Assembly (NCBI RefSeq): GCF_001513675.1
Contig: NZ_CP013859.1
Span: 1,241,081 to 1,305,080, forward strand
From: Microbacterium sp. XT11
Lineage (GTDB): Bacteria; Actinomycetota; Actinomycetes; Actinomycetales; Microbacteriaceae
Reading direction: 5' to 3'
Length of the DNA: 64,000 nt
The notes beneath the pieces are model-generated. The model was not told the origin of the DNA, searched no databases, and saw only the letters and a list, made by a program, of their open reading frames with translations. The translations under genes were made by a program, and so were the position numbers. Shown piece after piece: positions 8,804-16,941 of this stretch. How positions within the stretch are numbered: position 1 is the first letter of the stretch; every line of letters starts with the position of its first letter.

Positions 8804-9346
8804 ATGACCGACAGCACCTCCGAGCCCCAGGCCGAGGCCGCGCAGAACGCGGCGCTGCAGAAGGCCGTCATCGTCGGCCTGCAGCCCGATCAATCCCGTC
8901 ACGTCATCGACGAGGCCGCGAAGTACGCGAAGCTGCTCGGCGCACCGCTCGTCGTCGTGCATGTCGACGTGACCCGGTTCGTGACCTATGAGGACCCCGA
9001 CGGATACGTGCACTCCGCACCGATCGACATCAACTTCGAGGCAGGCGCCGCCGAGTTCGAGGCCGTCCAGGCAGCCGCGGCCGATGCGCTCGACGGCACA
9101 GGCCTCACCTGGACGGCGCGCCAGCTCGTCGGCGACCCCGCCCTCGCCATCAAGCAGCTCGCGGGCAAGCTCGACGCGCAGCTGATCGTCGTCGGCACGC
9201 GCAAGCGCGGCATCGGCGAGTCGATCCGCGAGTTCTTCACCGGGTCGGTGGCGGCGCGCCTCGCGCATCGCCAGCACCGCTCGGTGCTCGTGGTGCCGCT
9301 CGAAGAACCGGTGCCGGACACCCAGAAGGAGATCTGGACCGAGTAG
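8804..9346 (+). CDS. Universal stress protein, UspA family
   Basis: A 180-residue single-domain USP. The N-terminal strand AVIVGLQPDQSRHVIDEAAK is followed by the C-terminal nucleotide-binding signature: IVVGTRKRGIGESIREFF, then TGSVAARLAHRQHRSVLVVP. The order (G-x-x-x-x-G, then GSVA) fits ATP-binding USPs. The start is ATG 8804, preceded by a GAAAGGGAG ribosome site; an in-frame GTG at 8795 is possible but lies inside that site. A small hairpin (CTGGCT-GAA-AGCCAG, 8766-8780) sits just upstream in the leader. Confidence 0.93.
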   Translation: MTDSTSEPQAEAAQNAALQKAVIVGLQPDQSRHVIDEAAKYAKLLGAPLVVVHVDVTRFVTYEDPDGYVHSAPIDINFEAGAAEFEAVQAAAADALDGTGLTWTARQLVGDPALAIKQLAGKLDAQLIVVGTRKRGIGESIREFFTGSVAARLAHRQHRSVLVVPLEEPVPDTQKEIWTE

Positions 9347-9348
9347 CC

Positions 9349-9368
9349 CGCCCCGCGGCAGCGGGGCG
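9349..9368. terminator. Hairpin between convergent usp and padR genes
   Basis: CGCCCCGC, loop GGCA, GCGGGGCG: an 8-bp all-GC stem in the 25 bp between two converging stops. No T-run follows on either strand, so it is a weak or factor-assisted bidirectional terminator. Confidence 0.55.
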
Positions 9369-9371
9369 AGC

Positions 9372-10001
9372 TCAGCGGTCGCGAAGGGCGGCGATGGCCG
9401 AGGTCACGGCCTTCGCCGCGGTATCCAGCGCGTCCTCCAGCTGCGAGACGACGGATGCCGGGAGCACACCGCCCTGCGCCACGTGCGTGCGCAGGTCGGC
9501 GCGCACGCGGGCGCGGAACGCGTTGATGACGGCATCCGCCCTGTGCACCTCTTCGCGACTCGCGATGCGCTCGTCGTCGGATGCCGTGCGCGGACGGCTC
9601 TTGGCTGCCTTCCGCTCGTCGTGCGCGGCGGTGGCGAGGTCGGCGCGAAGGCTCTTCATCGCCTCCTGCACGCTCTGGCGCACCTCGTTGGCGATGAGCC
9701 GAACCGAGTCCTTCAGCCCCGCTTCGATCCCGGCGAGGTCGTCCTCGCGGGAGGCGAGCTCGGCGCGGCCTGCCTCCGTGATCGCGTAGATCGTGGTGCG
9801 GCCGTCGACCGTCTTGGTGACGAGGCCGTCCTCCTCGAGCTTGGCGAGACGCGGATAGATGGTGCCGGCGCTGGGCGTGTACGTGCCGCCCGTGCGATCG
9901 GTGAGGGCCTGGATGATGCCGTACCCGTGCTGCGGCGACTCGGCCAGCAGCGACAGCAGGTACAGGCGCAGATCGCCGTGGGAGAAGACTGCGGGGCTCA
10001 T
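9372..10001 (-). CDS. PadR family transcriptional regulator
   Basis: A 209-residue PadR-type repressor. The winged helix is in the first 80 residues: HGYGIIQALTDRTGGTYTPS, then AGTIYPRLAKLEEDGLVTK and YAITEAGRAEL. A long alpha-helical C-terminal region (residues 90-209) is rich in Arg/Glu/Ala and probably dimerises. Its start overlaps the stop of the DUF4097 gene by 4 nt (ATGA at 9998-10001), so the two form one operon with DUF4097 first. Autoregulation through the AT-rich inverted repeat upstream (10864-10898) is likely. Confidence 0.9.
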   Translation of the reverse strand: MSPAVFSHGDLRLYLLSLLAESPQHGYGIIQALTDRTGGTYTPSAGTIYPRLAKLEEDGLVTKTVDGRTTIYAITEAGRAELASREDDLAGIEAGLKDSVRLIANEVRQSVQEAMKSLRADLATAAHDERKAAKSRPRTASDDERIASREEVHRADAVINAFRARVRADLRTHVAQGGVLPASVVSQLEDALDTAAKAVTSAIAALRDR

Positions 10002-10837
10002 GCGTCCCACTCCGGGTCGTTCTCGATGGTGGCCGGCGTGCGCCGAAGGACCGTGACCCCGCCCGACACCGAGTTGGCGCGCAGGTCGACGAAGCGTCCG
10101 GCGAGCTCGCCCGTGGAGCCGGTGTAGTTGCTGGGGCCGTTGGAGCCGCGGTCTACGCCGTCGACGAGGATCCGCCCGCTCATCGAGCGGATCACGTAGT
10201 TGGCGGCGAGCGACTCGTCGAGTCGCACCGTGGTGCCGCCGGACACGCTGTTCACGGTGATGCTGTTCACGTCTCCGGCCGCGTCGACGAGGGTCGAGCC
10301 CGACACGATGTCGACCGTGGCCTTGCGCACGGTGCCGGTGACCGCCACGTCGCCCGACACGCTGTTGGCGAGGATCGAGCCGGTCAGGCCCCGCACCTGC
10401 ACGTCGCCGGAGACGGTGTTGACGGTGAGATCGCCGATGAGGGTGTCGACGATGATGTCGCCCGACACGGTGTTGAGCCGGGCGTCGTTGCGGATGCCGG
10501 AGACGAGGGCGCCGGCGCTGACGACGCCGAGGTTGAGTGCGATGCCGCGCGGCACGGCGACGCTGACCTCGGCCTTGGGCCCGCCGGAGCCGAAGTTGCG
10601 GAACACCTCGAGGAAGTTGTCCCAGCCGAGCTGCGGGTGGTCGATCTCGACCTCGCCGCCCGCGGATTCGATGCGCAGGTCTTTGACGATGACGCCGTGC
10701 ACCTCGATGCGGATGCCGGGCTCGTCGTGGCCGATGACGTCGACCTGCCCGCCGACGAGGCCGATCTTCAGGCGGGTGGCGTTCTCGATGTCGATGACGC
10801 GTTCCTCGCCAGGGGCGATGAGCCACTTCTCGGTCAT
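9998..10837 (-). CDS. DUF4097 family beta-helical protein
   Basis: A 279-residue protein of tandem short beta repeats with the recurring unit N-T/S-V-S-G-D/G (NTVSGDIIVD, NTVSGDVQVR, NSVSGDVAVT, NSVSGGTTVR). This is the right-handed beta-helix/adhesin-like DUF4097 pattern. No signal peptide is seen, so it acts inside the cell or at the membrane face. Members are usually encoded next to PadR/HTH regulators, as here; the role is unknown. ATG 10837 follows an AAGGAG site. Confidence 0.88.
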   Translation of the reverse strand: MTEKWLIAPGEERVIDIENATRLKIGLVGGQVDVIGHDEPGIRIEVHGVIVKDLRIESAGGEVEIDHPQLGWDNFLEVFRNFGSGGPKAEVSVAVPRGIALNLGVVSAGALVSGIRNDARLNTVSGDIIVDTLIGDLTVNTVSGDVQVRGLTGSILANSVSGDVAVTGTVRKATVDIVSGSTLVDAAGDVNSITVNSVSGGTTVRLDESLAANYVIRSMSGRILVDGVDRGSNGPSNYTGSTGELAGRFVDLRANSVSGGVTVLRRTPATIENDPEWDA

Positions 10838-10863
10838 GTGCTTCTCCTTGGTTCGGATTCGCG

Positions 10864-10898
10864 TTATATCGCGTTTGATGAGAATAACACGATATATC
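10864..10898. promoter_or_regulatory. Putative PadR operator/promoter of the DUF4097-PadR operon
   Basis: An AT-rich island in GC-rich DNA with inverted arms TATATCG (10865-10871) and CGATATA (10890-10896), centred 43 nt before the DUF4097 start. Position and symmetry suit autoregulation by the PadR protein of the same operon. Assignment is inferred. Confidence 0.55.
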
Positions 10899-10948
10899 TC
10901 GATCGCGTCAAGAGGCACGGCGAAACTTTCTTGAGATTCGGCTTGACC

Positions 10949-10963
10949 TTGACGCAACGTCAA
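10949..10963. promoter_or_regulatory. Putative MerR-type operator
   Basis: Perfect palindrome TTGACG-CAA-CGTCAA, 40 nt before the MerR/TipA-like start. Overlapping TTGAC elements could provide the -35. MerR activators bind this kind of symmetric site inside a stretched spacer. Confidence 0.6.
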
Positions 10964-11002
10964 CTTCTACCGTGGAGTTATCGAGAACGGAAGGAGCTCA
11001 CG

Positions 11003-11782
11003 ATGAGCGGACGCGACTGGTCGATCCAGGAGATCGCACGGCTCGCCGGCACCACCAGCAGAACGCTGCGTCACTACGACGACATCGGGCTGCTGCCGCC
11101 GACGCGCATCGCCTCCAACGGATACCGGCACTACGACGAGAACGCCCTCGTGCGGCTGCAGCGCATCCTGCTGCTGCGTGAGCTCGGGCTCGGCCTGCCG
11201 CAGATCGCCGAGGTGCTCGACAGGGAGCGTGCCGAGGCATCCGCACTCGAGACCCATCTCGCGCTGCTGCGCGAGGAGCAGAACCGGCTGGCGCGGCAGA
11301 TCGCGTCGGTCGAATCCACCATCGCAGCCCTGAGAGGAGGTGAAGAACTCATGGCAGAGAACATGTTCGACGGCTTCGACCACACCCAGTACAAGGAGGA
11401 GGTCGAGGAGCGCTGGGGCAAGAAGGCCTACGCCGACAGCGACCGCTGGTGGCGGGGGATGACGGATGCCGAGCGCGCCGAGTGGATGCAACGCGCCGCC
11501 GACCTCGGCCGCGACTGGATCGCGACAGCCGAGAGCGGTGTCGATGCGGCATCAGACGAGGCGCAGGCGCTCGCCCGCCGTCACGTCGAGTGGCTCACGA
11601 GCATCCCCGGCACGCCGGCCGCCACTCCAGGCGGCGACGCGAAGGGTTACGTGCTCGGCCTCGGTGAGATGTACGTCGCCGACCCGCGCTTCGGCGCCAA
11701 CTACGCCACCTCGGCCGGTGGCACCCAGGGCGCCGAGTTCGTCCGGGACGCGCTCCGCGTCTACGCCGAGGCGAACCTGTAG
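11003..11782 (+). CDS. MerR family regulator with TipAS ligand-binding domain
   Basis: A 259-residue activator. The N-terminal MerR helix-turn-helix (IQEIARLAGTTSRTLRHYDD, then IGLLPPTRIASNGYRHYDE) and wing span residues 1-70. A coiled-coil dimerisation helix (about 80-112) follows. The C-terminal half (KEEVEERWGKKAYADSDRWW onward) matches the TipAS drug-recognition domain of Streptomyces TipAL. Known TipA proteins bind thiopeptides and induce their own gene. A palindromic operator sits just upstream, so autoregulation is likely. The start ATG 11003 has a GGAAGGAG ribosome site. It is divergent from the DUF4097-PadR operon. Confidence 0.93.
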   Translation: MSGRDWSIQEIARLAGTTSRTLRHYDDIGLLPPTRIASNGYRHYDENALVRLQRILLLRELGLGLPQIAEVLDRERAEASALETHLALLREEQNRLARQIASVESTIAALRGGEELMAENMFDGFDHTQYKEEVEERWGKKAYADSDRWWRGMTDAERAEWMQRAADLGRDWIATAESGVDAASDEAQALARRHVEWLTSIPGTPAATPGGDAKGYVLGLGEMYVADPRFGANYATSAGGTQGAEFVRDALRVYAEANL

Positions 11783-11798
11783 GCGCTCCGCCGACGCA

Positions 11799-11856
11799 TT
11801 CGAGTCGCATGAATGGCCCCTTCCTGGCTCAGGAGGGGGCCATTCGTGCGACTTGA
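11799..11856. repeat. REP-like palindromic element, copy 1
   Basis: A 58-nt hairpin: left arm 11799-11820 (TTCGAGTCGCATGAATGGCC plus CC) pairs with 11835-11856 with two G/U-type differences, and the 14-nt loop can pair further (TCCTG/CAGGA). The left-arm sequence recurs at 15505. It lies 16 bp after the MerR stop. Confidence 0.75.
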
Positions 11857-11891
11857 ACGCCCGCGGTGGCGCGGCGGCGTAGGGTCGAGGC

Positions 11892-12269
11892 ATGACCGGG
11901 CCTCGACAGCGCAGCGGGGCGGCGTTCGTCGGGGCGGCGCCGTTCATCGTGGCGGCGTCGACCTACGCGCTGAACTGCGCGCTGGGGGCGGCCGTCGCCG
12001 CGCGACTGGTCGACACGTCCGGCATCCGCTGGGTGCATCACCTGCTCTACGTCGGCACGTGCGTCACGACCGCGACCGCGCTGGGCCTCGCCCTCGCGCG
12101 GCCCGGCGCCCGCCCAGCCGCCCTCGCCCTCGCGCCGGCCGCGGCGCCCCTCGCCGTGATCCCGTTCGCGGGGACGAGAGGGCTCCGGCATCCGCTCGTC
12201 GCGCTGGCCGCCGCGCCCTTCTACATCGCGGGCGTCGTGCGCTCGCGCTCCGCCCTCGACCGGAAGTGA
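11892..12269 (+). CDS. Small integral membrane protein, unknown function
   Basis: A 125-residue protein with four hydrophobic stretches (about 10-35, 45-68, 74-90, 96-114) and little hydrophilic sequence. It resembles many uncharacterised actinobacterial 'integral membrane proteins'; no motif is recognised. The start ATG 11892 lies 6 nt after TAGGGT (11880-11885), again leaderless. The nitroreductase gene begins 4 bp after its stop, so they are probably co-transcribed. Confidence 0.7.
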   Translation: MTGPRQRSGAAFVGAAPFIVAASTYALNCALGAAVAARLVDTSGIRWVHHLLYVGTCVTTATALGLALARPGARPAALALAPAAAPLAVIPFAGTRGLRHPLVALAAAPFYIAGVVRSRSALDRK

Positions 12270-12273
12270 TCGC

Positions 12274-13071
12274 ATGGAGCTGCTCGACGCCATCCGCCGC
12301 CGCAAGACCACGAACGGACCCTTCCTGCCGGACCCCGTGTCTGAGGAGCACCAGAAGCTGCTCCTCGAGGCCGCGGGGCGTGCACCGTCGCAGCTGAACA
12401 GTCAGCCCTGGCGGTTCGTCGTGATCGAGAACCGTGAGACGATCGAGGAGATCGCGCGGATCTCGGGCGAGAGCATGACCGAGGCGATGTCGAACGGCAC
12501 CTTCTTCGAGAGGTACAAGCCGTACTTCCGCTTCAGCCAGGCCGAGATGGAGGAGAAGCGCAGCGGGATGCTGTTCGACAAGCTCCCCGCAGCGCTGCGT
12601 CCGTTCACGAGCCAGGTGTTCACGAAGCGCGGGCAGAAGCTCATGAACGCGTTCGGCGTGCCGAAGACGCTCGGCGAGGAGAACCGCAGACTCGTGGCGG
12701 GCTCGCCGCTGCTGCTCGGAGTGATGCTCGACCGCAGCGAATACCGGCCGGGGCAGCTGTCGTCGTTCTACTCCGTGTTCAGCATGGGCGCCGCGATGGA
12801 GAACGTCTGGCTCACGACCGTGGAGCTCGGCATGGGCATCCAGTTCATCTCGTTCCCGATGGAGGTGCCCGGGCGGTGGGACGAGATCGTGCGGCTGCTG
12901 CGCGTGCCCGACGACCTCGAGCTCATGGCGGTGTACCGGCTCGGCTACGTGCCGCTGGAGCAGCGCCGACCGGCGATCGACTGGACGAGTCACGAACGCC
13001 GGCTCGTGTCGCAGTACGTCTTCCGCGAGACGTGCGAGACGCCGCAGCAGGGGTGGGATGCCGCGGGCTGA
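12274..13071 (+). CDS. Nitroreductase family protein
   Basis: A 265-residue FMN-dependent oxidoreductase of the nitroreductase fold. The N-terminal FMN-phosphate motif ([12 protein letters not shown]) and the substrate/flavin loop ([19 protein letters not shown]) are clear. The C-terminal part has [19 protein letters not shown], typical of the dimer interface. An insertion at residues 60-145 makes it longer than the minimal family. Physiological substrate unknown. Its 3' end carries the first copy of a 32-bp duplication (13053-13084 and 13108-13139, two differences). Confidence 0.88.
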   Translation: MELLDAIRRRKTTNGPFLPDPVSEEHQKLLLEAAGRAPSQLNSQPWRFVVIENRETIEEIARISGESMTEAMSNGTFFERYKPYFRFSQAEMEEKRSGMLFDKLPAALRPFTSQVFTKRGQKLMNAFGVPKTLGEENRRLVAGSPLLLGVMLDRSEYRPGQLSSFYSVFSMGAAMENVWLTTVELGMGIQFISFPMEVPGRWDEIVRLLRVPDDLELMAVYRLGYVPLEQRRPAIDWTSHERRLVSQYVFRETCETPQQGWDAAG

Positions 13072-13122
13072 CCGTGGAGGCGGCCGACCGTGGAGTGCGG
13101 GGCGGCCGTGGGATGCCGCGGG

Positions 13123-14637
13123 CTAACCGTCGAGGCGGCGCAGGTCGTCGAGGGCCGGGCCTTCGAGACGGCGTCCGTCGGGCGCGAAGCGCGACGCGTG
13201 CAGGGGGCAGTCCCACGTGCATTCGGCATCGTTCCAGTCGAGCACGCCGCCCATGTGCGTGCACACGGCGCTGACGCCGCGGGTCACCCCGTCGACCGTC
13301 GAGATCCCGACAGGACGGCCTCCGCGGTTCGCGACGACGCCCTCGCCTTCCTTCGGGCGCGGCACGGGCACGGCGCGCGCCTCCGCCGACGCCCATCCGG
13401 ATGCCGCTGCCGCAGCCACGCGGGCTCCCTCCGCCGCGCCGCGGGCGATGTCCGACGGCACGGTGAGCCGCGTGCCGATCGTGGTCATCCACGACGGGCG
13501 CTCGCCGCGGCGCGTGCCGAGGATCTCGGCCGTGAGGCGCAGCGCCGCGGCAGGGGCGTTGGTGAGGCCCCATTTGGCGTAGCCGGTGGCGAACCGGATG
13601 CGTCCGAGCCCTCGCGGCAGCGCTCCGACGAAGGGGATGAGGTTGTGCGACTCGTAGTCCTGCGCGGACCAGCGGTGCGTCTCCTCTGCTCCGGGGAAGT
13701 GCTCGGCGGTCCAGGCCACGAGGTCGTCGACAGCGGCGGTCTCTCCGTCGGAGCGCCCGACCGGGTGTCCGTTGCCGCCGACGATGAGCTGCGCCGTGTC
13801 GGCGGGGCCGTCGGTCGCGGCCACGGGCCGCACCGAGCGGGTCGGCCCGTCGACCGAGATGAACGTATCGTCCACGGATGCCGTGGGCACGCGGAACGAG
13901 ACGCAGTACGACCGCTGTCCGCGCACCTTCATGAAGGAGAGGCCGCGGTCGAGGATGGGTGTGCCGGTAGCGAGCACGATGTGGTCGCCGAAGAGCGGTC
14001 CGAGCGTCGTCTCGACGCGGGGCTCGGGGAGCGCGCGCGCACCGGTCGCGCGCACCCGGTCGTGCAACGTGCCGCCTTCGGCGAGGAACTGCCTGGCGAG
14101 CGCCTGGGCGACGCGCACCGGGTCGATGGTGGCCTGGTCGGCGAGGGCGACGGCGGCGGAGATCGGGAACGCCGTCGGCAGCTCGGCAGGTGAGAGCAGG
14201 CGCACGTCGAGCCCGGCCTCCTTCGCGGCGGCGTACTGGTCGACGACGGTCTCGAGTCCCGCCGGACCCTGGGCGTAGGAGTGGTCGGTGCGTCGCGTGT
14301 AGGGCACGCCGGCGCTGTCGGCGAAGGTCAGCAGCCACTGCATGCCGTCACGGTTCGCGTCGACGTAGGCGCGCACGAGCGTCGGAGAGTGGTGGCGGCG
14401 GATCTGGGCGAGCCGTGAACCCTGCAACAGCGAGAGCTTGCCGGTGTTCGAGCCGGTCGTGAGGTTCGCCACGTCGCCGGTGTCGATGAGGGCGACGTCG
14501 AGGCCGGCGTGCGCGAGCATGACGCCGGTGCACAGGCCGGTGAACCCTGCGCCGACGATCACGACGTCGTGCCGTGCACCGGGGTCGAAGGGCGAGCCGA
14601 GAGGGACGGTCGGGCCGAGCTTCCACAGGGGCTTCAT
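13123..14637 (-). CDS. FAD-dependent oxidoreductase with C-terminal Rieske [2Fe-2S] domain
   Basis: A 504-residue fusion. Residues about 10-380 form a DAO/glycine-oxidase-like FAD domain (VVIVGAGFTGLCTGVMLAHA, and the ATGYAKWGLTNAPAAAL region near the end). Residues about 410-504 are a Rieske domain with both cluster motifs, CTHMGG and CPLH. This architecture is known in actinobacteria and other phyla; the substrate is not known. ATG 14637 was chosen because similarity starts at MKPLWKLGP; the upstream extension is basic and unlike the family. It converges on the nitroreductase. Confidence 0.92.
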   Translation of the reverse strand: MKPLWKLGPTVPLGSPFDPGARHDVVIVGAGFTGLCTGVMLAHAGLDVALIDTGDVANLTTGSNTGKLSLLQGSRLAQIRRHHSPTLVRAYVDANRDGMQWLLTFADSAGVPYTRRTDHSYAQGPAGLETVVDQYAAAKEAGLDVRLLSPAELPTAFPISAAVALADQATIDPVRVAQALARQFLAEGGTLHDRVRATGARALPEPRVETTLGPLFGDHIVLATGTPILDRGLSFMKVRGQRSYCVSFRVPTASVDDTFISVDGPTRSVRPVAATDGPADTAQLIVGGNGHPVGRSDGETAAVDDLVAWTAEHFPGAEETHRWSAQDYESHNLIPFVGALPRGLGRIRFATGYAKWGLTNAPAAALRLTAEILGTRRGERPSWMTTIGTRLTVPSDIARGAAEGARVAAAAASGWASAEARAVPVPRPKEGEGVVANRGGRPVGISTVDGVTRGVSAVCTHMGGVLDWNDAECTWDCPLHASRFAPDGRRLEGPALDDLRRLDG

Positions 14638-14721
14638 GTGCACAGTCAACGCCACGACGGGGGCCGCCCGCACCGCCTTGACTTTCCGGCGAGGCGCTGT
14701 CACGGGGCTACAGTGGCAGGC

Positions 14722-15090
14722 GTGAACCTGCGCCGCGTCTTCTTCGTCGCCGTCGGCGGCACGGTCGGCACGGCGGCGCGACTCGCGCTCGGGATGCTGC
14801 TTGCCGACGCCGGTGTCGTGCCGGTGCTGGTGGCGAACGCGGTCGGCGCGTTCCTCCTCGGCGTGCTCACCGCGCGGCTTCCCGCGGCGACCGACCTCCG
14901 GCTGCTGCTCGGAACGGGGGCGCTGGGCGGCTTCACCACCTACAGCGCCTTCATGACGGGGACGCTGTCGCTCTGGGCGGATGCTCCGCTTCTGGCCTGC
15001 GCCTACGCAGCGGCGAGCCTTGTGCTGGGCGTCGGCGGGGCAGCGCTGGGGCTGCGTGCGGGACGTCCGCGAGCGGGAGGCCGCGCATGA
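14722..15090 (+). CDS. crcB: Fluoride-specific channel subunit, CrcB/FluC family (first)
   Basis: A 122-residue four-helix membrane protein that exports fluoride as a dual-topology channel. Family motifs are GGTVGTAARLALG in helix 1, LVANAVGAFLLG in helix 2 and the central GALGGFTTYSAFM break in helix 3. The start is GTG 14722, 7 nt after TACAGT (14709-14714), so leaderless. It overlaps the second crcB by 4 nt (ATGA). Paired genes imply a heterodimer, as in other Gram-positives. No fluoride riboswitch is seen upstream. Confidence 0.95.
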   Translation: MNLRRVFFVAVGGTVGTAARLALGMLLADAGVVPVLVANAVGAFLLGVLTARLPAATDLRLLLGTGALGGFTTYSAFMTGTLSLWADAPLLACAYAAASLVLGVGGAALGLRAGRPRAGGRA

Positions 15091-15446
15091 CCCCGTTGCT
15101 GTTCGCCGGAGCGGCTGTGGCGGGCGGTGCCGGCGCGGTGCTGCGCTATCTCGTCGACCTCGGCGTGGCGCGTCTGGCAGGCAGGCGCTTCCCGTGGGGC
15201 ATCCTCGTCGTGAACCTCACGGGCTCGTTCGCGCTCGGCCTCGTCACCGCCGCCCTGCCCGGCCAGGCGGTCGTGCTGGGAGCGGGGCTTCTCGGCGGCT
15301 ACACGACCTTCAGCACGGCGATGCTCGACACGGTCGCGCTGTGGCGCGACGGCGAGCGTCCGGCATCCGTGGCCAATGCCATCGGGATGCTGTGTGCCGG
15401 CCTCGCGTGCGCGGCGCTGGGGCTGGCGGTCGGCGCCGCCCTCTGA
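15087..15446 (+). CDS. crcB: Fluoride-specific channel subunit, CrcB/FluC family (second)
   Basis: A 119-residue partner of the preceding subunit, with the motifs GGAGAVLRYLVD, LVVNLTGSFALG and GLLGGYTTFSTAML. ATG 15087 overlaps the upstream stop by 4 nt, so translation is coupled. The two subunits differ in helix 3 (TTYSAF against TTFSTA), as expected for an obligate antiparallel heterodimer. It ends in a short hydrophobic tail (LGLAVGAAL) with no extra domain. A REP-like hairpin begins 58 bp downstream. Confidence 0.95.
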   Translation: MTPLLFAGAAVAGGAGAVLRYLVDLGVARLAGRRFPWGILVVNLTGSFALGLVTAALPGQAVVLGAGLLGGYTTFSTAMLDTVALWRDGERPASVANAIGMLCAGLACAALGLAVGAAL

Positions 15447-15504
15447 CCCGACGCCCCGCCGGCCGCCCCCGTCCGGCCGGTTCCGGCCGGGCCCCGCCGG
15501 CTGT

Positions 15505-15563
15505 TTCGAGTCGCATGAATTGCCCCTTCCCGGGCCGAAACAGGGCGAATCATGCGACTCGAA
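15505..15563. repeat. REP-like palindromic element, copy 2
   Basis: A 59-nt imperfect hairpin whose left arm (15505-15526) matches the left arm at 11799 almost base for base and whose right arm (15542-15563) ends ATGCGACTCGAA. It lies between two convergent genes (crcB and the GH26-like gene), a usual position for REP elements. Confidence 0.75.
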
Positions 15564-15574
15564 AGCCCAGGGGG

Positions 15575-16720
15575 TCAGCCGGCGGTCAGCACCTCGCGGC
15601 CGACCGCGGTGTCGGTGAGACGCCAGTCGGTCTCCTTGACCGTGTGGAAGAAGTTCACGAACGAGGCGCCGGCATCCTCGGCGCGGGCGATCAGCATGCG
15701 CGACCAGCCCTCCTGCGTGATCCAGTCGTCGGCGGTCGCCTCGTACGGCGGGTTCTCGGGCCACTGGAACACCCACGTGCCCCACGCACCGTAGCCGGGG
15801 CCGCCGGGCTGGAAGTCCGCCGGAGTGTCGGGGGCGGATGCCGTCTCGGCGACGCCCCACGGCTTGCCTCCCGCCAGCGCCTTCAGCCGCGGCACGGGTC
15901 CGTTCGCCGACGTGAACCCGAAGACGTCGTCGGGGCTCTGCCATCCGGCCTGCGTCTGGGCCGTGTACCCCCAGTTGAAGCCGTCGAGCGCCAGCGCGTC
16001 GACGTAGGCCACCCCGGGGAAGTAGTCCTCGAACGGGTACGGTCCGGCTCCGTAGTTGAGCGGGTTCCACATCATCACGATGTCCGGCGCCACGGCCTGC
16101 TTCAGCGCGTACACGTGGCGCCACATGGCGATGTACTCGGCGGGGGTCGTGGCGCCCGGCGCCGTTCCGCTCGACCACGGACGGCTCGAATCGTTCATCT
16201 CCGGAGCGAAGCGCACGATGATCTCGGCATCCGCAGTGCGCTCCTGTGCCGCCGTGAGCCACGAGGTGAGGTAGGTGTCGTATGTCCCGGCGGCCACGAG
16301 CCGAGGGGCGAACTCCGGCTGCTGGTCGGCCGGACGGCTCCAGTCCCACGGCTCCCAGGCGATCAGCAGCGCGGAGCCGCGGGCGCTCGCGGCGTCGGCG
16401 TCGTCGTCGGGGAACGACGGCGACTGCACGAAGTCGACGTAGGTCGACAGCATCGCATTCGTCGTGCCGAAGGCCTGCTCCTCCGACGCCATGGTGGTGA
16501 GATCGTGGGACGCCCAACCGAGGATCGTCGTCTGGTCGGCATCGCGGATGCTGACGCGGGGGACGGACGTCGCGCTTGGGACGGATGCCGTGCCGGTGCC
16601 GGCCCCGGATGAGACCTCGGTGGCGGATGCCGCGGCGGCGGCCCCGGTCAGGGCGGCGGCAACGGCAGCGGCGAGACCAGCTGCGAGCAGGGCACGAGAA
16701 AGGCGCGGTCGCGCGACCAT
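15575..16720 (-). CDS. Secreted GH26-like glycoside hydrolase (beta-mannanase fold)
   Basis: A 381-residue exported protein with an N-terminal signal peptide (MVARPRLSRALLAAGLAAAV, cleavage near ATA/ASA around residue 33). The catalytic domain looks like the GH26 (beta/alpha)8 barrel: acid/base motif IVRFAPEMND (usual HEMN context) and the probable nucleophile in PWGVAETAS. Substrate is uncertain; GH26 enzymes cut mannans or mixed glucans, and many actinobacterial members are uncharacterised. ATG 16720 has a GGAGG site 8 nt upstream. It is divergent from the TetR gene. Confidence 0.85.
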   Translation of the reverse strand: MVARPRLSRALLAAGLAAAVAAALTGAAAAASATEVSSGAGTGTASVPSATSVPRVSIRDADQTTILGWASHDLTTMASEEQAFGTTNAMLSTYVDFVQSPSFPDDDADAASARGSALLIAWEPWDWSRPADQQPEFAPRLVAAGTYDTYLTSWLTAAQERTADAEIIVRFAPEMNDSSRPWSSGTAPGATTPAEYIAMWRHVYALKQAVAPDIVMMWNPLNYGAGPYPFEDYFPGVAYVDALALDGFNWGYTAQTQAGWQSPDDVFGFTSANGPVPRLKALAGGKPWGVAETASAPDTPADFQPGGPGYGAWGTWVFQWPENPPYEATADDWITQEGWSRMLIARAEDAGASFVNFFHTVKETDWRLTDTAVGREVLTAG

Positions 16721-16865
16721 GGGGGAACCTCCGGGAGACGCCGCCGTAGGGGAGTCGGGCAGCGCGAAGCTCAGTATGCGCGAGCGCTCGCCGGTCACGG
16801 TAGAGACCTTCGGCCACACTTCGGCGGACACTCAGCTTCGAGCGACAGAATGCTCGGAGAGTGAA

Positions 16866-16893
16866 ATGTACAAACGTACATGTACACGCGTAC
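16866..16893. promoter_or_regulatory. Putative TetR operator for the TetR-RND operon
   Basis: Overlapping palindromes in an AT-rich patch: TGTAC-AAAC-GTACA (16867-16880) followed by GTACATGTAC (16876-16885). It sits about 55 nt before the TetR start and would cover the promoter. The regulator assignment is inferred from adjacency. Confidence 0.6.
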
Positions 16894-16941
16894 CGCCATG
16901 TGCGGGGGTACCGGGGACGTCAGGGGGCGGAGTTGAGCGAC

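Noticed and set aside
14638-14721. Fluoride riboswitch ahead of crcB
   Set aside because: The spacer is short, the start looks leaderless and no riboswitch consensus is visible.
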